From: Pseudomonadota bacterium
GTDB taxonomy: Bacteria; Pseudomonadota; Gammaproteobacteria; Burkholderiales; Burkholderiaceae_D
Assembly: GCA_018241865.1 (NCBI GenBank)
Contig: JAFECY010000310.1
Coordinates: forward strand, 1-10,470
DNA: 10,470 bases
Direction of reading: 5' to 3'
Position 1 is the first letter of the stretch. The number at the start of each line of letters is the position of its first letter. The translations under genes were made by a program, and so were the position numbers. Under the pieces are notes generated by a model. The model searched no databases. It had not been told where the DNA came from and worked only from the letters and a program-made list of their open reading frames with translations. Below, piece by piece: positions 6,383 to 10,470 of the stretch.

Positions 6383-8737
6383 ATGTTGCCTTCCATCGAA
6401 CAACGCCTCGCCCTCGAACTTGCCGCCAAGCCAGCCCAGGTTGCCGCCGCCATCGCCTTGCTGGACGAAGGCGCGACCGTGCCCTTCATCGCCCGCTACC
6501 GCAAGGAGGCTACCGGCGGGCTGGACGATATCCAGTTGCGCCTGCTGGAAGAACGCTTGCGTTACCTGCGCGAATTGGAAGACCGGCGCGCGGCGATCCT
6601 TGCCTCGATCCATGAACAAGGCAAGATGACGCCGCAGTTACAAGACGCCATCGTCCACGCCGAAGACAAGACCCGGCTGGAAGATTTGTACCTGCCCTAC
6701 AAACCCAAGCGCCGCACCAAGGCGCAGATCGCCGCCGAAGCCGGCCTGACCGCTTTGGCCGACGCCTTGCTGGCAAACCCGGCGTTGAACCCGGAAGCCG
6801 AGGCCGCCCAATATCTGAAGCCGCCTTTCAGCACCGACAATGGCGACAACCCCGGCGTCGCCGACGCCAAGGCAGCGCTCGATGGTGCACGGCAAATTTT
6901 GATGGAACGCTTTGCCGAAGACGCGACACTGCTGCAAGGCTTGCGCGATTACCTCAACGAGCATGGCGTGGTCGAATCGAAAGTCGCCGAAGGCAAGCAG
7001 GAAGCCGGCGAAAAATTCGCCGACTATTTCGATTACTCGGAAACGCTCGGCACCATCCCTTCGCACCGGGCGCTGGCGCTGTTCCGCGGCCGCCGCGAAG
7101 AAATGCTGAACGTATCCTTGCGTCTCGACAGCGAAGAAGAAAAGCCGAAATGGGATGCCCCGCATAACCCCTGCGAAGGCCGCATCGCCAAACAATTCGG
7201 CATCGTCAATCAAGGTCGCGCCGCCGACAAATGGCTGGCCGATACCGTGCGCTGGACTTGGCGCGTGAAAGTGTTCATGCACCTAGAAACCGAGTTGATG
7301 ACGACGCTGCGCGAAAAAGCCGAAGCTGAAGCGATCAACGTGTTTGCGCGCAATTTGAAAGACCTTTTGCTCGCCGCGCCAGCCGGTCCGCGCGCCACCA
7401 TGGGACTCGATCCCGGCTTGCGTACCGGGGTGAAAGTCGCGGTGGTCGATGCCACCGGTAAAGTCGTCGATACTTCCACCATCTATCCGCACCAGCCGCG
7501 CAACGATTGGCATGGCGCGCTGCACACCCTGTCGCAACTCGCCGAGAAGCACAAGGTGGCGCTGATCTCGATCGGCAACGGCACTGCGTCACGTGAAACC
7601 GACAAGCTGGCGCAAGATTTAATCAAGCTGCGACCAGAATTAAAGTTAACAAAGATCGTGGTGTCGGAAGCCGGTGCCTCGGTGTATTCCGCTTCCGAAT
7701 TCGCCTCGAAGGAATTGCCGGAACTGGATGTCTCGCTGCGTGGCGCAGTGTCGATCGCGCGCCGTCTGCAAGACCCGCTGGCCGAGCTAGTCAAGATCGA
7801 TCCGAAATCGATCGGCGTCGGCCAGTACCAGCACGATGTCGGCCAGTCGCAACTGGCACGCTCGCTCGACGCCGTGGTAGAAGATTGCGTCAACGCCGTC
7901 GGCGTCGATGTGAATACCGCTTCCGCGCCGCTGTTGGCGCGCGTCTCCGGTCTGAACAGCAGCGTGGCACAAAGCATCGTCACTTACCGCGACATGAAAG
8001 GCATGTTCGCTACGCGCGCCGACCTGCGCTCGGTGCCGCGCTTGGGCGACAAGACATTCGAGCAGGCGGCCGGCTTCCTGCGCGTCATGACCGGCGACAA
8101 TCCGCTCGACGCGTCCGCCGTGCACCCGGAATCTTATCCCTTGGTCGAAAAAATCTTGGCCGACATCAAGCAGGATGTGAAAAGCGTGATTGGCGACGGC
8201 AAGTTGCTAAAGACGATCCTGCCGGCCAAATACGCCGACGAGAAATTCGGCGTGCCGACCATCACCGATATCCTGAAGGAACTGGAAAAACCGGGCCGCG
8301 ACCCGCGCCCGGAATTTAGCACCGCCACCTTCAAGGAAGGCGTGGAAGAAATCCGCGACCTGCGACCCGACATGATCCTGGAAGGCGTGGTGACCAACGT
8401 CGCCGCCTTTGGCGCTTTCGTCGATATCGGCGTGCATCAGGATGGTCTGGTGCATATCTCGGCGCTGTCGAATACTTTCGTCAAGGATCCGCACACCGTG
8501 GTCAAGGCGGGACAGGTGGTCAAGGTGAAAGTGCTGGAAGTCGATGAAAAGCGCAAGCGCATTGCCCTGACCATGCGCCTCTCCGACACGCCACCGCAGC
8601 TAGGTGACAAACCGCAGCAGCGCGGCGACCGCAACGATGCGCGGCGCTTGTCACAGCATCAGCAGCAATCGCAGCAGTCACGTCAACCGGCCGCCGGCGG
8701 CGCGATGGCGGCGGCTTTCGCCAAACTCAAGCGCTGA
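6383..8737 (+). CDS. tex: Tex family RNA-binding transcription accessory protein
   Basis: Tex is a conserved nucleic-acid-binding protein of bacteria, first linked to toxin-gene expression in Bordetella and structurally related to eukaryotic Spt6. The 784-residue protein has the full domain order. The Tex N-terminal helical region starts with [10 protein letters not shown] and [24 protein letters not shown] YqgF/RNase H-like domain has [18 protein letters not shown] with D343. Helix-hairpin-helix repeats lie at about 505-565 ([39 protein letters not shown]). An S1 RNA-binding domain covers about 661-732 ([20 protein letters not shown]). The tail from 733 is polar and Gln-rich ([12 protein letters not shown]) and ends [11 protein letters not shown]. 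The start gives the usual family N-terminus but lacks an obvious Shine-Dalgarno sequence. It probably forms a single-gene unit or reads into grxD. Confidence 0.97.
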   Translation: MLPSIEQRLALELAAKPAQVAAAIALLDEGATVPFIARYRKEATGGLDDIQLRLLEERLRYLRELEDRRAAILASIHEQGKMTPQLQDAIVHAEDKTRLEDLYLPYKPKRRTKAQIAAEAGLTALADALLANPALNPEAEAAQYLKPPFSTDNGDNPGVADAKAALDGARQILMERFAEDATLLQGLRDYLNEHGVVESKVAEGKQEAGEKFADYFDYSETLGTIPSHRALALFRGRREEMLNVSLRLDSEEEKPKWDAPHNPCEGRIAKQFGIVNQGRAADKWLADTVRWTWRVKVFMHLETELMTTLREKAEAEAINVFARNLKDLLLAAPAGPRATMGLDPGLRTGVKVAVVDATGKVVDTSTIYPHQPRNDWHGALHTLSQLAEKHKVALISIGNGTASRETDKLAQDLIKLRPELKLTKIVVSEAGASVYSASEFASKELPELDVSLRGAVSIARRLQDPLAELVKIDPKSIGVGQYQHDVGQSQLARSLDAVVEDCVNAVGVDVNTASAPLLARVSGLNSSVAQSIVTYRDMKGMFATRADLRSVPRLGDKTFEQAAGFLRVMTGDNPLDASAVHPESYPLVEKILADIKQDVKSVIGDGKLLKTILPAKYADEKFGVPTITDILKELEKPGRDPRPEFSTATFKEGVEEIRDLRPDMILEGVVTNVAAFGAFVDIGVHQDGLVHISALSNTFVKDPHTVVKAGQVVKVKVLEVDEKRKRIALTMRLSDTPPQLGDKPQQRGDRNDARRLSQHQQQSQQSRQPAAGGAMAAAFAKLKR

Positions 8738-8758
8738 GCGGTTGCGAGCGGATTTTCT

Positions 8759-8786
8759 TATAATAGGCAGACCATTTACTGTGAGG
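8759..8786 (+). promoter_or_regulatory. Putative grxD promoter -10 and ribosome binding site
   Basis: A perfect TATAAT lies at 8759-8764, 22 bp after the tex stop, but no acceptable -35 is seen at 16-18 bp spacing. GAGG at 8783-8786 lies 5 bases before the grxD ATG and is a good ribosome site. Confidence 0.45.
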
Positions 8787-8791
8787 CAATC

Positions 8792-9103
8792 ATGAGCGAC
8801 GTACAAACTTGGATCAAAGAAACCGTGACCGAACATCCGGTCGTACTTTTCATGAAAGGCACGGCACAATTTCCCCAGTGCGGCTTTTCCAGCAAAGCCG
8901 TGCAACTGCTGAAAGCCAGCGGCGCGGACAACATCGTCACCATCAACGTCTTGGAAAACCCGGACGTGCGCCAAGCTATCAAGGAATACTCCAACTGGCC
9001 GACCATTCCTCAGCTTTATGTGAAGGGCGAATTCATCGGCGGCTCCGACATCATGTCCGAGATGTTTGAATCAGGCGAACTGCAAAATCTGTTGAAAGCC
9101 TGA
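8792..9103 (+). CDS. grxD: Monothiol glutaredoxin GrxD (Grx4 family)
   Basis: Monothiol CGFS glutaredoxins bind and deliver [2Fe-2S] clusters with glutathione, often with BolA partners, rather than acting as general disulfide reductases. The 103-residue single-domain protein has [21 protein letters not shown], with the CGFS site at 30-33. The glutathione-binding pattern [19 protein letters not shown] and the C-terminal MFESGELQ follow. All features of the family are intact and the length is typical. The stop codon at 9101-9103 is followed by the ubiX GTG at 9105, so the two genes are almost certainly co-transcribed and translationally coupled. Confidence 0.97.
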   Translation: MSDVQTWIKETVTEHPVVLFMKGTAQFPQCGFSSKAVQLLKASGADNIVTINVLENPDVRQAIKEYSNWPTIPQLYVKGEFIGGSDIMSEMFESGELQNLLKA

Positions 9104-9104
9104 T

Positions 9105-9719
9105 GTGTCTGCAGCCGACGCCAGCCCAAAATCGCGTCGGCTGATCGTCGCCATCACCGGCGCTACCGGCGCCATCTACGGCGTGCGTCTGCTGCAAATC
9201 CTGGGTGGCATGCCCGGCATCGAAACCCATTTGCTGATTTCCGACGCCGGGGTGCTGAACCTGCACCAAGAACTTGACATGAAGCGCAAGGATGTCGAAG
9301 CGCTGGCCGATGTGGCTCACAATGTGCGCGATGTCGGCGCGGCGATCGCCAGCGGCTCCTTCCAGTCGGAAGGCATGATCGTCGCCCCCTGCTCGATGAA
9401 AACCCTGGCGGCCATCGCCCACGGCCTATCCGACAACCTGATCGCCCGCGCCGCCGACGTGGTGTTGAAAGAGCGTCGCAAGCTGGTGCTGATGGTGCGC
9501 GAAACCCCGTTCAATCTAGCCCACCTGCGCAACATGACCGCCGTCACCGAGATGGGCGGCATCATCTTCCCACCGCTGCCCGGCTTTTATCACCGCCCCC
9601 GCGATATCGCCGAAATGGTCGATCACACCCTCGGCCGCGTACTCGATCTGTTTGCGCTCACTCACAATTTAACGCCGCGGTGGCAAGGGATAAAGACCGA
9701 GAATTCGGATAACCCGTAG
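9105..9719 (+). CDS. ubiX: Flavin prenyltransferase UbiX
   Basis: UbiX joins dimethylallyl phosphate to FMN to make prenylated FMN, the cofactor of UbiD, which decarboxylates 4-hydroxy-3-polyprenylbenzoate in ubiquinone synthesis. The 204-residue protein has the FMN-binding loop TGATGAIYG (18-26), the SGSF segment, the block APCSMKTLAAIAHGLSDNLIARAADV, then KLVLMVRETPFNLAHLRNM and the C-terminal PGFYHRPRDIAEMVDHTLGRVLD. These are family hallmarks and the length is usual. GTG at 9105 is the only sensible start: it is one base after the grxD stop, and the ATG at 9103 lies in another frame that soon stops. No separate ribosome site is strong, which fits translational coupling. ubiD is not in the window. 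Confidence 0.97.
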   Translation: MSAADASPKSRRLIVAITGATGAIYGVRLLQILGGMPGIETHLLISDAGVLNLHQELDMKRKDVEALADVAHNVRDVGAAIASGSFQSEGMIVAPCSMKTLAAIAHGLSDNLIARAADVVLKERRKLVLMVRETPFNLAHLRNMTAVTEMGGIIFPPLPGFYHRPRDIAEMVDHTLGRVLDLFALTHNLTPRWQGIKTENSDNP

Positions 9720-9739
9720 CGGCGCACCCGACTCGCAAC

Positions 9740-9767
9740 AAAAAAGCCGGCGATAACCGGCTTTTTT
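9740..9767. terminator. Bidirectional intrinsic terminator
   Basis: AAAAAAGCCGG (9740-9750) and CCGGCTTTTTT (9757-9767) form a perfect 11-bp stem around loop CGATAA. The GC core with a T-run on either strand suits both ubiX, ending 20 bp upstream on +, and the convergent yiaA-like gene, ending at 9796 on -. Confidence 0.93.
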
Positions 9768-9795
9768 CATGTGCTGCGCCCTCTCGAACGCCCTG

Positions 9796-10233
9796 CTAAT
9801 TTTCCGCCATCCGCCGACCGTCCGACTCCACCGAATCCACCTGCGCCACGTCGCGTACATTTTTTTGCACGGCAACCGCAGCAAACAAAGCGAGCACATA
9901 CGCCATGCCATAAAAACCCTTCTCGGTACTGGCCATCGTCGCGTTCCACAGACCGACCGTCAATAGGGTTAAGGCCGCCATCACCGAAAACCAAGCCATG
10001 CCATAGTACACGCCGGTCACTGGGATACCCTCCATGCGATCGCGCACCGATTTTTGCAGAGAAACGGCGGCAAACAAACCGTACAACAACAGCACGAGGT
10101 AATAACCTTTTTCATTGAGCTGCATCTTGTCGGCATTCCAAATGCCGATCAAATACACCCCCATACCAATGGCCAGCGCCAGCCAAGATGCGGCGATGAA
10201 TGCGCCAGTCGGTTTGTGCGATTGTTGCGACAT
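9796..10233 (-). CDS. yiaA: YiaA/YiaB family inner-membrane protein
   Basis: The 145-residue product has four hydrophobic segments (about 11-33, 44-60, 73-95 and 106-122) arranged as two copies of a two-helix unit, as in the YiaA/YiaB family. The copies are clear in sequence: GIWNAD...EKGYY...LFAAVSLQKSVRD (30-65) and GLWNAT...EKGFY...LFAAVAVQKNVRD (94-128). The length equals that of E. coli YiaA. The N-terminus is short and polar and the C-terminus is charged (DSVESDGRRMAEN); neither has a signal peptide. Family function is unknown. The ATG at 10233 is preceded on the minus strand by AAGGGGAG at a short spacing of 4 bases. The gene ends facing ubiX across a shared terminator. Its upstream side is the structured, AT-rich region described separately. 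Confidence 0.9.
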   Translation of the reverse strand: MSQQSHKPTGAFIAASWLALAIGMGVYLIGIWNADKMQLNEKGYYLVLLLYGLFAAVSLQKSVRDRMEGIPVTGVYYGMAWFSVMAALTLLTVGLWNATMASTEKGFYGMAYVLALFAAVAVQKNVRDVAQVDSVESDGRRMAEN

Positions 10234-10279
10234 GTTGCTCCCCTTCTTATGAATTGATTAGAATGCGTCCAGCGCAAAA

Positions 10280-10322
10280 TATTGTTTTTTTCCAAACGCC
10301 AGACGCACTATACAAAACAATA
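10280..10322. repeat. 9-bp inverted repeat TATTGTTTT / AAAACAATA
   Basis: TATTGTTTT (10280-10288) and AAAACAATA (10314-10322) are perfect reverse complements separated by 25 bases. A third copy of the core, ATTGTTTT, is at 10399-10406, so the central AAAACAAT can pair to either side. Confidence 0.75.
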
Positions 10323-10389
10323 CCTGCACAATCCAGCCCCAGATTCAACGTAGCGGATTGTGTTGCTGGCGGTGTCGTCCAGCAGGTAT
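10320..10389. repeat. Nested inverted repeats able to form a three-way junction
   Basis: The outer arms ATACCTGC (10320-10327) and GCAGGTAT (10382-10389) are perfect complements. Inside are CACAATCC (10327-10334) with GGATTGTG (10355-10362), and TGCTGG (10364-10369) with CCAGCA (10379-10384). If the outer stem is shortened to ATACC/GGTAT, all three stems can form together with only one or two unpaired junction bases. The 20-base loop of the middle arm is 10335-10354. The pairing is seen directly; folding in vivo and function are not known. Confidence 0.65.
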
Positions 10390-10408
10390 ACGATTTTGAT
10401 TGTTTTCA

Positions 10409-10445
10409 AGATACCGCCAAAAATACCGTAAATTTGACGGTATCT
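10409..10445 (-). terminator. Possible weak minus-strand terminator with alternative pairing
   Basis: On the minus strand ATACCGT (10443-10437) and ACGGTAT (10429-10423) form a 7-bp stem with a 7-base loop. It runs straight into four more T residues (10422-10419). It could end a leftward transcript coming from outside the window. The same left arm can instead pair in an 8-bp outer stem, AGATACCG (10409-10416) with CGGTATCT (10438-10445). The stem is short and AT-containing, so this is tentative. Confidence 0.3.
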
Positions 10446-10470
10446 CATGCTACTGACTGAAATGGCTTAA

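Larger units (their letters stand above)
10234..10470. other. AT-rich non-coding region with multiple inverted repeats
   Basis: These 237 bases upstream of yiaA contain no credible gene and are clearly more AT-rich than the coding part. They hold at least five perfect inverted repeats of 6-9 bp, listed separately, and no recognised promoter. If transcribed leftward they would form part of the yiaA leader. The right end of the window cuts off whatever lies beyond. Confidence 0.8.

Noticed and set aside
8579..8737. Gln-rich end of tex as a frameshift or foreign fusion
   Set aside because: The frame is continuous, the stop is normal, and polar low-complexity tails after the S1 domain are common in Tex proteins.
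10314..10406. Integron attC site or IS200/IS605-type end
   Set aside because: No attC core sites (GTTRRRY with its complement) flank the structure and no integrase, transposase or cassette is present.
10200..10460. Open frame of 86 codons on + across the end region
   Set aside because: It begins inside yiaA on the opposite strand, has no ribosome site, runs through the inverted repeats and resembles no family I know.
10446..10465. CTGACTGAAA resembling a hammerhead ribozyme core
   Set aside because: The required CUGANGA and GAAA boxes and the three matching stems are not in the correct arrangement.

Overview
This window looks like ordinary chromosomal core sequence from a Betaproteobacterium, most likely Burkholderiales and possibly the Oxalobacteraceae. 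The taxonomic guess rests on the high-GC coding style and on the gene set hemA, prfA, prmC, grxD, ubiX, which tends to cluster in that group. I could not run a search to confirm it.

Layout. The left edge cuts into a sensor histidine kinase (+). Then come hemA (glutamyl-tRNA reductase), prfA (release factor 1), dsbB (disulfide oxidoreductase) and prmC (release factor methyltransferase), all on +. PrmC modifies the GGQ glutamine of the neighbouring RF1, so those two are functionally paired; dsbB sits between them. Two minus-strand genes follow: an orphan periplasmic solute-binding-like protein, whose 3' end overlaps the end of prmC by 26 bp, and a small DUF4870-type membrane protein. A 162-bp divergent intergenic region separates these from tex (+), a nucleic-acid-binding transcription accessory protein. 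After tex come grxD (monothiol CGFS glutaredoxin) and ubiX (flavin prenyltransferase), which are almost contiguous. A strong bidirectional hairpin terminator lies between ubiX and the convergent yiaA-like membrane protein gene (-).

The last 237 bases have no gene and are visibly more AT-rich than the rest. They hold several perfect inverted repeats, three of which can fold together as a compact three-way junction, plus a cluster of ATACC/GGTAT motifs. This is the only part of the window whose structure is not explained by known gene families.

Biologically the window joins housekeeping functions: tetrapyrrole synthesis, translation termination, oxidative protein folding, Fe-S and redox handling, and ubiquinone cofactor synthesis. 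I see no phage, transposase, CRISPR, toxin-antitoxin or defence system, no tRNA or rRNA, and no clear sign of a new multi-gene system.
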